A stretch of DNA of 51,848 nucleotides, taken from contig NZ_JACJQA010000011.1 of NCBI RefSeq assembly GCF_014696355.1, positions 1 through 51,848 of the forward strand. The letters run 5' to 3'. This DNA comes from Pseudanabaena sp. FACHB-1998 (GTDB taxonomy: Bacteria > Cyanobacteriota > Cyanobacteriia > Pseudanabaenales > Pseudanabaenaceae). A model generated the notes under the pieces. It searched no databases. It was not told the origin of the DNA and saw nothing but the letters and a program-made list of their open reading frames with translations. Shown here piece after piece: positions 15,793-23,303 of this stretch. Made by a program: the position numbers and the translations under genes. The stretch's first letter is position 1, and each line of letters begins with the position of its first letter.

Positions 15793-15847
15793 CATCAATA
15801 GTTAAAGAGTCGCAGCACTTTACGCTGCGACTCTTTAACTATTGATG
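15793..15847. terminator. palindrome overlapping the hxlR stop codon
   Basis: Perfect 24-bp arms 15793-15816 and 15824-15847, loop of 7. The right arm covers the stop codon (15839-15841) and the last codons of the HxlR gene, so coding sequence is part of the stem. Confidence 0.75.
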
Positions 15848-16234
15848 TTCTAAGTACTTTTTACCCCAGAGATGCATGGCATCTAATACAGGACGTAAAG
15901 TTTTACCCAAGGGGGTAAGAGAATATTCGACTTTTGGCGGTACTTGCATATAGATTTCACGATGGATTAAGCCATCACGCTCCATTTCCCGCAATTGCTG
16001 AGTGAGCATTTTTTGGGTGATACCATGCAAGCCACGATGCAATTCACCAAAGCGTCTTGTACCATTGAATAATTCATGTAAGATTAAAACTTTCCAACGA
16101 CCACCGATCGCATCAAGTGTCGCTTCGACAGGACAACTGGTGCGATCGCTTTGATAAGAAGCACTGCAATTAACTTCTTCTGATTGAATCGGCTCAGTAA
16201 ATGTATCGGGAAAAGTAACAACAAATTTATCCAT
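15839..16234 (-). CDS. HxlR-family transcriptional regulator
   Basis: A 131-residue winged-helix regulator. The HxlR core runs from about 32: CPVEATLDAIGGRWKVLIL, then RRFGELHRGLHGITQKMLTQ (recognition helix) and PPKVEYSLTPLGKTL in the wing. The Cys in front of PVE is the conserved residue that senses electrophiles or redox change in YodB/QorR-type members; a second Cys at about 25 may pair with it. The preferred start is ATG at 16234. It is divergent from the CDGSH and pirin genes, the usual layout for an HxlR repressor and its targets. Confidence 0.88.
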   Translation of the reverse strand: MDKFVVTFPDTFTEPIQSEEVNCSASYQSDRTSCPVEATLDAIGGRWKVLILHELFNGTRRFGELHRGLHGITQKMLTQQLREMERDGLIHREIYMQVPPKVEYSLTPLGKTLRPVLDAMHLWGKKYLEHQ

Positions 16235-16272
16235 AGTTTCTTTTTGGTATGTACCTTACAAAAAAGTGCATA

Positions 16273-16293
16273 CTTTACGCAAAGACTGTAAAG
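16273..16293. promoter_or_regulatory. candidate HxlR operator
   Basis: Perfect inverted repeat CTTTAC-N9-GTAAAG, 39 bases upstream of the HxlR start codon, in the region shared with the divergent CDGSH gene. Nearby GTATGTAC (16246-16253) adds a second small palindrome. Position and symmetry fit an autoregulatory site; nothing here proves binding. Confidence 0.35.
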
Positions 16294-16456
16294 CAATTAT
16301 ATTTAGATTTATCAGAAATCAACAAGTAATCAATAACTTCTCTTTGTTTAGGACTTTGCCGTAACCCAAGGAGCTGACGTTTGATGGCGCGAGTCGCCTC
16401 ATCAAAAGCCAGTTCCTAATCAACCAGTAAATTACCACTTAAATTTGGATAGAACT

Positions 16457-16693
16457 ATGAGTGAGCCTAAGATCGTTGATAAAAAGCCCGTTGTATTAGA
16501 ACTCGAACCTAAGACTTATTATTGGTGTACCTGTGGAGAATCCACTAATCAACCCTATTGTAATGGAGCGCATAAAGGTACTGGCTTTACTCCTCTTGTC
16601 TTTGAAGTAACAGAAGCTAAAAAAGTCGCTCTCTGTCTATGCAAACATACAGGCAATGCTCCATTCTGTGATGGCGCACATACTAAATTGTAA
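16457..16693 (+). CDS. double CDGSH iron-sulfur domain protein
   Basis: A 78-residue protein made of two CDGSH motifs, each a 2Fe-2S binding C-x-C-x2-[ST]-x3-P-x-C-[DN]-G-A-H: CTCGESTNQPYCNGAH at residues 24-39 and CLCKHTGNAPFCDGAH at 59-74. The first has Asn instead of Asp. Such soluble tandem CDGSH proteins are linked to redox and iron handling. The frame is open from a TTG at 16445, but the ATG at 16457 gives the natural N-terminus MSEPKIVDKKPVV. It lies between hxlR (divergent) and pirin (same strand). Confidence 0.88.
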   Translation: MSEPKIVDKKPVVLELEPKTYYWCTCGESTNQPYCNGAHKGTGFTPLVFEVTEAKKVALCLCKHTGNAPFCDGAHTKL

Positions 16694-16707
16694 TGGCGTT
16701 GCCCCCC

Positions 16708-16746
16708 ATTTTATGATGGCGCGGCTTCGCCGCGCCATCATAAAAT
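16708..16746. terminator. palindrome after the CDGSH gene
   Basis: Perfect 18-bp arms 16708-16725 and 16729-16746 around TTC (the complement strand shows GGC-GAA-GCC), 15 bases after the CDGSH stop. No strong T-run, which suggests a repeat that may also act as terminator. Confidence 0.7.
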
Positions 16747-16756
16747 AGTTTGAGTA

Positions 16757-16860
16757 ATACCAAATCACGAAAGTGTGACAACACTTTTGGGTTTTAAAAC
16801 CCAAACCCAGTAAAGTTTTTCTAATGAAGAAATGGCTACACTATTTCTTCATTAGGTATA
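16757..16860. mobile_element. family B MITE-like element, copy 2 (104 bp)
   Basis: Same length as, and inverted relative to, 6808-6911, with the same two sub-hairpins (CACGAAAGTG...CACTTTTG type and AATGAAGAAATGGC...). One end is ATACCAAAT; the other has drifted to ATTAGGTATA. It ends 60 bases before the pirin start and may supply or disturb that promoter. Confidence 0.8.
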
Positions 16861-16869
16861 AAGTTTTAA

Positions 16870-16902
16870 GATTTTCATTTTGCCTGCGACAAAATGAAAA
16901 TC
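16870..16902 (+). promoter_or_regulatory. hairpin in the pirin leader
   Basis: Perfect 13-bp arms 16870-16882 (GATTTTCATTTTG) and 16890-16902 with a 7-base loop, ending 5 bases before the pirin Shine-Dalgarno sequence (AGGAGA at 16908-16913). It could influence mRNA stability or translation. Confidence 0.45.
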
Positions 16903-16919
16903 GCTATAGGAGAAAAATT

Positions 16920-17618
16920 ATGTTGACTATTCGCAAATCCGAAGAAAGAGGTCATGCAAATCATGGTTGGCTCGATAGTTACCACACTTTCTCATTTGCT
17001 AACTACTACGATCCACAGCATATTGCCTTTCGCTCTTTACGAGTAATTAATCAAGACCAAATTGCAGGAGGCAAAGGCTTCGGCACGCATCCCCATCGAG
17101 ATATGGAAATTATTACCTATATGCTTGATGGTGCATTAGAGCATAAGGATAGTATGGGCAATGGTTCTATTATTCGAGTAGGCGATGTCCAGAGAATGAG
17201 TGCGGGAACAGGAATTACCCATAGCGAGTTTAATCATTCTGCAACTGATATCGCTCATTTGTTGCAAATATGGATTCTGCCCAACCAACAGAATGTAACT
17301 CCTAGTTATGAGCAGATTTCTTTTTCTAGAGAAGAGAAATTGAATCAATTACGATTGATTGCATCCCCTAATGGTAGCGATCGCTCAGTTACAATTCATC
17401 AAGATGCTTACATATATGCCTCTATTCTCGAAGATGGCGCTATGGTTAGCCATAGAGTTCAAGCTAATCGTTATGCATGGGTACAGGTTGCTAGAGGAAG
17501 TGTGTTAATTGATGATCGCTTACTCAAAGCTGGAGATGCGATCGCTAGCGATCAAGCTGGGGATTTGTCAGTGATGGCTCAGGATGATGCTGAGATTCTC
17601 ATCTTTGATTTAGCCTAA
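16920..17618 (+). CDS. pirin family protein
   Basis: A 232-residue bicupin of the short YhhW type. The first cupin carries the metal motif GFGTHPHRDMEIITYML and later RMSAGTGITHSEFNHS, giving the three His and one Glu ligands. Relatives include quercetin 2,3-dioxygenases; the physiological substrate is unknown. The C-terminal cupin (about 140-232) is the degenerate half expected for the family. The reading frame extends upstream to 16824, but those 32 residues are encoded by the MITE and leader; the ATG at 16920 has AGGAGA upstream and matches the family N-terminus MLTIRKSEERG. Context with HxlR and CDGSH suggests a stress-response role. Confidence 0.9.
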   Translation: MLTIRKSEERGHANHGWLDSYHTFSFANYYDPQHIAFRSLRVINQDQIAGGKGFGTHPHRDMEIITYMLDGALEHKDSMGNGSIIRVGDVQRMSAGTGITHSEFNHSATDIAHLLQIWILPNQQNVTPSYEQISFSREEKLNQLRLIASPNGSDRSVTIHQDAYIYASILEDGAMVSHRVQANRYAWVQVARGSVLIDDRLLKAGDAIASDQAGDLSVMAQDDAEILIFDLA

Positions 17619-17632
17619 ACCAATTCAGTCTT

Positions 17633-17673
17633 TAATCAAAGAGGCGCTGGCAAAGCCAGCGCCTCTTTGATTA
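17633..17673. terminator. palindrome overlapping the ureC stop codon
   Basis: Perfect 19-bp arms 17633-17651 and 17655-17673 around AAA (GCGCTGGC-AAA-GCCAGCGC). The right arm contains the whole ureC stop codon (17671-17673). It serves both convergent genes, pirin and ureC. Confidence 0.8.
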
Positions 17674-19383
17674 GAAGAGAAAGTATCTTTGTGCCATCGG
17701 CAATACTGATGCAGGTTCGCAAGTGAGTAATTCCCCATCGGCTCGGACTTCGTAAGTTTCCGAGTCAACTTCCATGTGAGGAAGCGCATCATTAAGTTTC
17801 ATATCCCGTTTACTGATATTACGAGTTCCTTTAACGGTAAGTACCTGCTTCTTCAAGCCTAATTGAGTAGGAATACCTCGCTCCATCGCAACTTGGGAAA
17901 GGAAAGTAAAAGATGTGGGCGCGATCGCTCCTGCATAACTGCCAAACATTGGACGCATATATACAGGTTGGGGGGTGGGGATACTAGCATTGGCATCACC
18001 CATCTGCGCCCAAGCAATGAAGCCTCCTTTCAATACCATTTCGGGCTTAACTCCAAAAAAGGCAGGATGCCAAAGAACTAGATCGGCGATTTTGCCCACT
18101 TCCACCGAACCGACATATTCAGAAATACCATGGGCGATCGCAGGATTTATCGTGTACTTTGCCACATAGCGCTGAGCGCGGAAATTATCAGCTCTAGTAC
18201 TTTCGGCACTAGAAAGAACTCCTCGCTGCACTTTCATTTTGTGAGCAGTTTGCCAAGTTCTAATAATCACTTCGCCAACTCTTCCCATTGCTTGCGAGTC
18301 AGAGGAAATCATACTGAATGCACCGATATCATGGAGAATATCTTCAGCAGCGATCGTTTCGCGACGGATTCTTGATTCTGCAAAGGATACATCTTCGGGA
18401 ATGCTAGGATCAAGATGGTGACAGACCATCAGCATATCAAGATGTTCATCAAGAGTATTTAAAGTATAGGGACGAGTGGGATTAGTAGAAGAAGGCAGAA
18501 CATTCGCTTCACCACAAATCTTGATAATATCGGGAGCATGACCACCACCTGCGCCTTCGGTGTGATAGGTATGGATGACGCGATTTTTAAAAGCGGCGAT
18601 CGTATCTTCCACAAATCCCGCTTCGTTAAGCGTGTCGGTGTGGATGGCAACCTGCACATCATATTCATCGGCAACACCTAAGCAAGTATTAATCGTGGCG
18701 GGAGTCGTTCCCCAGTCCTCATGAAGCTTTAAGCCGATCGCACCCGCTTCCACCTGTTCCACTAAGCCTTCGGGCTTGCTGCTATTCCCTTTTCCGAGAA
18801 ATCCTAAATTCATCGGGAAAGCATCGGCGGCTTGCAACATCCGATACATATTCCAAGGACCGGGGGTACAAGTTGTCGCATTTGTTCCAACGGCGGGTCC
18901 AGTTCCACCACCGATCATCGTCGTAATACCAGAAGCGATCGCGACTTCAATTTGTTGGGGACAGATAAAATGGATATGGGTATCAATGCCGCCTGCGGTG
19001 AGAATGCGTCCTTCTCCTGCGATGATTTCCGTACCCGCACCAATAATAATATCTACGTTATCCTGAATGTAAGGATTTCCTGCCTTCCCGATCGCCACAA
19101 TCTTGCCATCTTTAATTCCCACATCCGCCTTCACTACGCCCCACCAATCGAGAATCAGTGCATTGGTAATCGCAACATCTACGGCTCCATTGGCATTAGT
19201 AATTGGCGATTGTCCCATACCATCGCGGATCACCTTGCCACCACCAAATTTCACTTCATCGCCGTAGGTGGTGTAGTCTCGTTCGACTTCAATAAATAAT
19301 TCGGTATCAGCTAAGCGAACTTTATCACCAACGGTTGCGCCATAGGTTTCTGCGTAGGCACGGCGCGACATTCTATAACTCAT
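17671..19383 (-). CDS. ureC: urease alpha subunit
   Basis: A 570-residue catalytic subunit, the full usual length. The nickel ligands are all present: H136 and H138 ([10 protein letters not shown]), the carbamylated Lys K219 (GLKLHEDWG) with H221, H248, H274 and D362 (SSDSQAMG). The catalytic His H322 and flap Cys C321 lie in MVCHHLDP. It hydrolyses urea to ammonia and carbamate in the cytoplasm with UreA and UreB. It starts 4 bases after the ureB stop and is the last gene of the ureD-ureA-(Uma2)-ureB-ureC run. No disrupted residue is seen, so it should be active when UreD, E, F and G are made. Confidence 0.98.
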   Translation of the reverse strand: MSYRMSRRAYAETYGATVGDKVRLADTELFIEVERDYTTYGDEVKFGGGKVIRDGMGQSPITNANGAVDVAITNALILDWWGVVKADVGIKDGKIVAIGKAGNPYIQDNVDIIIGAGTEIIAGEGRILTAGGIDTHIHFICPQQIEVAIASGITTMIGGGTGPAVGTNATTCTPGPWNMYRMLQAADAFPMNLGFLGKGNSSKPEGLVEQVEAGAIGLKLHEDWGTTPATINTCLGVADEYDVQVAIHTDTLNEAGFVEDTIAAFKNRVIHTYHTEGAGGGHAPDIIKICGEANVLPSSTNPTRPYTLNTLDEHLDMLMVCHHLDPSIPEDVSFAESRIRRETIAAEDILHDIGAFSMISSDSQAMGRVGEVIIRTWQTAHKMKVQRGVLSSAESTRADNFRAQRYVAKYTINPAIAHGISEYVGSVEVGKIADLVLWHPAFFGVKPEMVLKGGFIAWAQMGDANASIPTPQPVYMRPMFGSYAGAIAPTSFTFLSQVAMERGIPTQLGLKKQVLTVKGTRNISKRDMKLNDALPHMEVDSETYEVRADGELLTCEPASVLPMAQRYFLF

Positions 19384-19387
19384 TTGT

Positions 19388-19699
19388 TTAACTCTCCAAT
19401 TTGCCTTCTACTAAAGCATTAAATCCATAAATCTCGCGAGTACCCACATAGGGAACCAGATTTACTTCCTTCTCATCCCCTGGCTCAAAGCGGATGGAAG
19501 TTCCTGCAGGAATATCGAGATGTTTGCCTTTAGCGCGATCGCGATCAAAAATTAATGCTCGATTGGTTTCATAAAAATGATAATGCGAACCAACTTGGAT
19601 AGGGCGATCGCCTGAATTCGCAACCTTGAGCGTGGTCACCTCTCGCCCCGCATTTAATTCAATATCACCTTCTTGAGTAATGATTTCACCAACAATCAT
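19388..19699 (-). CDS. ureB: urease beta subunit
   Basis: A 103-residue subunit matching UreB from [18 protein letters not shown], through [11 protein letters not shown] and [16 protein letters not shown]-like ([19 protein letters not shown]), to YGFNALVEG at the end. It packs around UreC as part of the (UreABC)3 core. A small spacer of 51 bases with a hairpin separates it from the Uma2 gene that now lies between it and ureA. Confidence 0.97.
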   Translation of the reverse strand: MIVGEIITQEGDIELNAGREVTTLKVANSGDRPIQVGSHYHFYETNRALIFDRDRAKGKHLDIPAGTSIRFEPGDEKEVNLVPYVGTREIYGFNALVEGKLES

Positions 19700-19724
19700 A
19701 GATTTATCTCCATTATTATTTAGT

Positions 19725-19753
19725 TAGGATGTAGGGCAAAGCACTACATCCTA
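19725..19753. terminator. small palindrome overlapping the Uma2 stop codon
   Basis: 10-bp arms TAGGATGTAG (19725-19734) and CTACATCCTA (19744-19753), core GGCAAAGC. The right arm contains the stop codon of the Uma2 gene. It lies directly upstream of ureB and could cut read-through into ureBC. Confidence 0.6.
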
Positions 19754-20395
19754 GATGTTGAGAATTTGAGCAGCAGTTAAGTCTAGTTCAGGAAAAGTCC
19801 GCGAATTAATTTTGTCATCTCCTATAAATTTAGTTGTTTGATATTTACCTTTTTCATCTAATAGGTTGACAAACACAGTGGGGATTTTAGGATTACCAAG
19901 AAACTCACGGCTAGCGATCGCTAAATAATCCACAATCCAATATTCAGAAATACCTATGCGTTGATATTCTTCAAACTTGTCAACATAATCATCTTCCCAG
20001 TTTGTAGAAACTACTTCAACAGCTAGCTGAATTTTGTCCCCAAATCCTTTATAGTCACTACGATTAGAGCGCCAAGATGTCGCATCGATCACACTTACGT
20101 CAGGTACACGCCCACGCTCATTTCCGCTTTGGTCGATGCTTCTTATGGGAACCGCTCTCTTAATGACATAGTTAAGAGCTAATCGTTCGACTTCACGATA
20201 AAAACGTCTATCAATAAATTCTCCAACATCGTCATGATTGCGTGTAAATGCCATTTCAAAAATCTCAATTAGCTCGCCATCAATAAGCTCGTAATGACCA
20301 TATTCAGGATAAATTTTTAGAAACTGCTCAAAGGTTATTTTCTGTTCTCCCTCTGTTTGTTTCTGTTGATTTTTGGGCGTTGCGATCGCAATCAT
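19751..20395 (-). CDS. Uma2 family endonuclease-like protein (DUF820)
   Basis: A 214-residue protein of the Uma2 family, which has a PD-(D/E)XK-like restriction nuclease fold. Visible motifs: GHYELIDGELIEI in the N-terminal half, VPDVSVID, then LAVEVVST (catalytic E-x-V) and ISEYWIVDYLA. Function in cells is not established. It sits between ureA and ureB on the same strand, a place normally occupied by no gene, so it is probably an insertion into the urease operon; flanking hairpins mark both ends. It is likely co-transcribed with the urease genes, but a role in urease is not implied. Confidence 0.85.
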   Translation of the reverse strand: MIAIATPKNQQKQTEGEQKITFEQFLKIYPEYGHYELIDGELIEIFEMAFTRNHDDVGEFIDRRFYREVERLALNYVIKRAVPIRSIDQSGNERGRVPDVSVIDATSWRSNRSDYKGFGDKIQLAVEVVSTNWEDDYVDKFEEYQRIGISEYWIVDYLAIASREFLGNPKIPTVFVNLLDEKGKYQTTKFIGDDKINSRTFPELDLTAAQILNI

Positions 20396-20419
20396 CTCAG
20401 ACCTCCATAAAGTATTTGG

Positions 20420-20462
20420 AATCGATCAAAATAAAGTGCAAAGCACTTTATTTTGATCGATT
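20420..20462. terminator. palindrome after ureA
   Basis: Perfect 20-bp arms 20420-20439 and 20443-20462 around AAA (AAAGTGC-AAA-GCACTTT), ending 1 base from the ureA stop codon. It could attenuate transcription between ureA and the Uma2/ureBC part. Confidence 0.75.
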
Positions 20463-20463
20463 G

Positions 20464-20766
20464 TTAGCGAATAGGATTATGTACTGTCACAAGTTTAGTT
20501 CCATCAGGAAAAGTAGCTTCTACTTGCACATCATGGATCATTTCGGGAATGCCTTCCATCACGTCATCATGGGTGAGCAAAGTTGCGCCATAGGACATCA
20601 ACTCGGCAACTGTACGACCTTCCCTCGCACCTTCTAAAATCTCCGCAGTAATAAAGGCGATCGCTTCAGGATAATTTAACTTCAAACCTTTAGCTTTACG
20701 ACGCTCTGCTAATAATGCAGCCGTAAAAATCAATAATTTATCTTTTTCTTGAGGCGTAAGTTGCAT
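20464..20766 (-). CDS. ureA: urease gamma subunit
   Basis: A 100-residue subunit, the standard length. It begins [20 protein letters not shown] and contains [40 protein letters not shown]-type and the C-terminal TVHNPI, all characteristic of UreA. It forms the urease core with UreB and UreC. It lies 130 bases after ureD, separated by the 62-bp tandem hairpin repeat. Confidence 0.97.
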   Translation of the reverse strand: MQLTPQEKDKLLIFTAALLAERRKAKGLKLNYPEAIAFITAEILEGAREGRTVAELMSYGATLLTHDDVMEGIPEMIHDVQVEATFPDGTKLVTVHNPIR

Positions 20767-20774
20767 GAATATCT

Positions 20775-20918
20775 ACCAAACTCTAGGTAAGCATTTACTT
20801 GGTTTTTGATTTTGGCGAAGCCAAAATCAAAAACTTACCAAACTCTAGGTATGCATTTATTGAGTTTCTAGTTTTGGCGAAGCCAAAACTAGAAACTCAC
20901 CAAACCCTAGGTACGCAT
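20775..20918. repeat. 62-bp tandem repeat with two hairpins, fused to the ureD 3-prime end
   Basis: The sequence ACCAAACTCTAGGTA-N-GCAT occurs at 20775, 20837 and (one change) 20899, exactly 62 bases apart. The third copy is the coding end of ureD (Val-Pro-Arg-Val-Trp-stop). Between copies lie two hairpins, 20802-20834 and 20862-20898, both with GGC-GAA-GCC at the apex. Their arms differ at three positions in the aligned part, and every change is matched in the opposite arm, so both stems are perfect. Confidence 0.85.
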
Positions 20919-21721
20919 ATTGCTCTATCCCTATAGGATACACGCAAAAGCTGCCAAATTTGCTGAAACCATTTACGCGCATCGCTAGAGGAGTCTCCAA
21001 AATAACGACATACTAAACCTGACAGCGATCGCGTAACTCCTGACATTCCTCGATAATTTCCCCCTTCCCAAGTAGAACGAATGTGTGTAATTAATTCAGG
21101 CTCTACGGTTGCACCGACAAAGATAAAATTTGCAGCGATCGCATAATTATTTAATCCATTAGGACTCCCTAACATTTCTGTATTTCCATTGAGATATTGT
21201 CGATCAATCCATAGCGGACTTTGGTCGCGCCATACCTCCATATGCGATCGCCAGTTACCATCCAGAAATTTCTCTCCCCTAGCTGTGCGTCCAAACCTGA
21301 TAATTTCCCACATCGTAAAAGTGGCGGCTGGTGCTAGATCAATTCTGGTTTGCTGACGATATTGCGCTTCGGAAAACACAATTGTCTCCTGTGGAAACCA
21401 TTCCAAGCTTGCCCCTTCATCAATGCGGATATGAACATTTTGTAGAGATTCTGCACCTTTGCTGCGATAGATTTTGCTAGCAGCAGCCGTAGTAATCAGG
21501 GCTTGGGTTTGGGGTTGCAAATGGATTTTTGCAGACAGGCGATCACCCCCCACTAGACCACCTGCGGTATGTAAAAGAATACAATGACAAATTTCTTCGC
21601 CTTCAGGATAAAGCGATCGCTGAATTTTCCAAGGTGCTACGGTGTAATTACGGGTTAATACTGTTTGTTGATTCCGTTTCGCAAATTCTAATTCTAATTC
21701 TCCCGCCCAAGGTGAAGCCAT
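20897..21721 (-). CDS. ureD: urease accessory protein UreD
   Basis: A 274-residue accessory protein that binds apo-urease and delivers nickel with UreF and UreG. Family motifs: CHCILLHTAGGLVGGD, QALITTAAASKIYRS, GASLEWFPQETIVF and MWEIIRFGRTARGE. It heads the urease gene run, 108 bases after the urtE stop. Its last codons belong to the direct repeat of the 62-bp tandem, so the present C-terminus (CVPRVW) may have been shaped by that repeat or was the source of it. Confidence 0.95.
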   Translation of the reverse strand: MASPWAGELELEFAKRNQQTVLTRNYTVAPWKIQRSLYPEGEEICHCILLHTAGGLVGGDRLSAKIHLQPQTQALITTAAASKIYRSKGAESLQNVHIRIDEGASLEWFPQETIVFSEAQYRQQTRIDLAPAATFTMWEIIRFGRTARGEKFLDGNWRSHMEVWRDQSPLWIDRQYLNGNTEMLGSPNGLNNYAIAANFIFVGATVEPELITHIRSTWEGGNYRGMSGVTRSLSGLVCRYFGDSSSDARKWFQQIWQLLRVSYRDRAICVPRVW

Positions 21722-21778
21722 AGGAATATCTAATTAATTCTGTGCAATAGGAAACATAGCATCTAATAGACTGAGGCT

Positions 21779-21827
21779 AACATAAAAATAAGGGAGAGTG
21801 CGAAGCACTCCCCCTTATTTTTATGTT
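21779..21827 (-). terminator. palindrome after urtE
   Basis: 23-bp arms 21779-21801 and 21805-21827 with one mismatch, GAA apex (GAGTGC-GAA-GCACTC). It ends 1 base before the urtE stop codon, and on the reverse strand runs into a T-rich stretch. It separates the urt and ure gene sets and may act as a partial terminator between them. Confidence 0.75.
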
Positions 21828-21828
21828 T

Positions 21829-22551
21829 TTAAACTGCTAGGAATTTCTGAATTACTTCATTACTTAGCTCTGAAGTTTTACCAGAGGCGACAATACCGCC
21901 TTTTTGCATGGCGTAATACCAATCCGCTTGGCGGACAAAGTGCAAATGCTGCTCTACAAGCAGGATTGAAATCCCAGTGGTTGCCACAATATGTTTAACT
22001 GCCGATTCAATTTCTAAAATAATCGATGGCTGAATTCCTTCCGTTGGTTCATCGAGAATTAACAATCTAGGTTGTCCCATCAAAGCACGGGCGATCGCTA
22101 ATTGTTGTTGTTGACCGCCGCTAAGGTCTCCGCCCATACGATTGAGCATCGATTTCAATACTGGAAATAGCTCATACACCATATCCAAAAGGTTTTGGCG
22201 CACCGCAGGAGTAACTGGGTGAGACTCCAAACCTAGTAAGAGATTTTCTCTGACGGTCATACGGGGCATGACCTCGCGACCCTGTGGCACATAGCCCACA
22301 CCCATTCTAGCTCGGCGATCGGGAGTAAGTTGAGTGATATCCTTCCCAAAAAAGGAAACATCACCCTGTCTCGGTTTTAGTAATCCCATGATTGTTTTTA
22401 ATAGAGTGGTTTTACCTACTCCATTACGACCAATTAGGCAGACCATTTTGCCAGCCGCCACACCCATATCCACATTGCGGAGAATATGGCTTTCACCATA
22501 ATAAACATTGAGATTATTAATTTGTAAAATCGGATCGTAAGTTTCTTCCAT
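21829..22551 (-). CDS. urtE: urea ABC transporter ATP-binding protein UrtE
   Basis: A 240-residue LivF-like ATPase. Walker A GRNGVGKTT, Q-loop, signature LSGGQQQQ, Walker B LLILDEPTEG and the switch His in LLVEQHLHFV are intact. The first residue overlaps the last base of urtD. It powers high-affinity urea uptake together with UrtD. Confidence 0.95.
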   Translation of the reverse strand: MEETYDPILQINNLNVYYGESHILRNVDMGVAAGKMVCLIGRNGVGKTTLLKTIMGLLKPRQGDVSFFGKDITQLTPDRRARMGVGYVPQGREVMPRMTVRENLLLGLESHPVTPAVRQNLLDMVYELFPVLKSMLNRMGGDLSGGQQQQLAIARALMGQPRLLILDEPTEGIQPSIILEIESAVKHIVATTGISILLVEQHLHFVRQADWYYAMQKGGIVASGKTSELSNEVIQKFLAV

Positions 22552-23303
22552 TATTCTTCCTCTTCCTGATGTCCCAAATAAACTTCAATGACTCGTGGAT
22601 CATTTTGCACTTCTTCAAAATTGCCTTCACAAAGGACGCTACCTTGATGCAAAACCGTTACTTTACGAGCAATCTGACGCACAAACTCCATATCATGCTC
22701 AATCACGATAATGGAATGGGATTCTGCCAAAGACATTAGCAATTCGCCAGTTTTTTCGGTTTCTTCGTCAGTTAAGCCCGCTACAGGCTCATCCACTAAC
22801 AACAGGTCGGGAGATTGAGCAATTAACATCCCAATTTCTAGCCATTGCTTTTCGCCGTGTGATAGAAACTCGGCTTTCATTTCCGACTTGTGCATCAGTC
22901 CAATGACCTTTAGCAAGTCATTCACTTTTTGCTTTTCAACTACCGATGGTGGCTTAAACAAAGTAGAGAAAACATTTTTATTGGGATTACTTGCTAACTC
23001 TAGGTTTTCTCTGGGAGTGAGATTGAGATATACACGGGGAGTTTGAAACTTGCGACCTACGCCCATTCTGGCAATTTTATGCTCTGAAAGCGATCGCGTA
23101 TTTTTACCTTTAAATCGTACCTGACCTTCAGTGGGCTTCACTTTACCCGTAATTACATCTAAAAATGTGGTTTTGCCCGCACCGTTAGGACCAATAATTA
23201 CTCGTAATTCACCCTGCTCCATCTCAAAGTTTAAGTTGTTAATAGCTTTAAACCCATCGAAGCTTACCGTAACATTTTCAATCTCTAAGATTCTGCCGCT
23301 CAT
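22551..23303 (-). CDS. urtD: urea ABC transporter ATP-binding protein UrtD
   Basis: A 250-residue LivG-like ATPase. Walker A GPNGAGKTT, signature LSHGEKQWLEIG, Walker B LLLVDEPVAGL and the His of IVIEHDMEFV are present. LSHGEKQWLEIGML with the His in the signature is typical of UrtD. It overlaps the end of urtC by 26 bases, implying translational coupling. Confidence 0.95.
   Translation of the reverse strand: MSGRILEIENVTVSFDGFKAINNLNFEMEQGELRVIIGPNGAGKTTFLDVITGKVKPTEGQVRFKGKNTRSLSEHKIARMGVGRKFQTPRVYLNLTPRENLELASNPNKNVFSTLFKPPSVVEKQKVNDLLKVIGLMHKSEMKAEFLSHGEKQWLEIGMLIAQSPDLLLVDEPVAGLTDEETEKTGELLMSLAESHSIIVIEHDMEFVRQIARKVTVLHQGSVLCEGNFEEVQNDPRVIEVYLGHQEEEE

Noticed and set aside
16824-16919. 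N-terminal extension of pirin by 32 residues
   Set aside because: The extension is encoded by the family B repeat and the leader hairpin, has odd composition, and a good ribosome-binding site precedes the ATG at 16920.
18832-19299. 155-residue open frame on the plus strand
   Set aside because: It lies entirely antisense to ureC, whose full protein and active-site motifs are intact. The composition (Asn/Arg/Ile rich) is typical of an antisense shadow.
20775-20918. Possible small CRISPR array
   Set aside because: The period is regular (62), but the spacers are hairpins related to each other, only two and a third units exist, the repeat is coding sequence of ureD, and no cas gene is present.
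23278-23303. Possible frameshift at the urtC-urtD overlap
   Set aside because: Both proteins are of full length with normal termini; a 26-base overlap is ordinary translational coupling.
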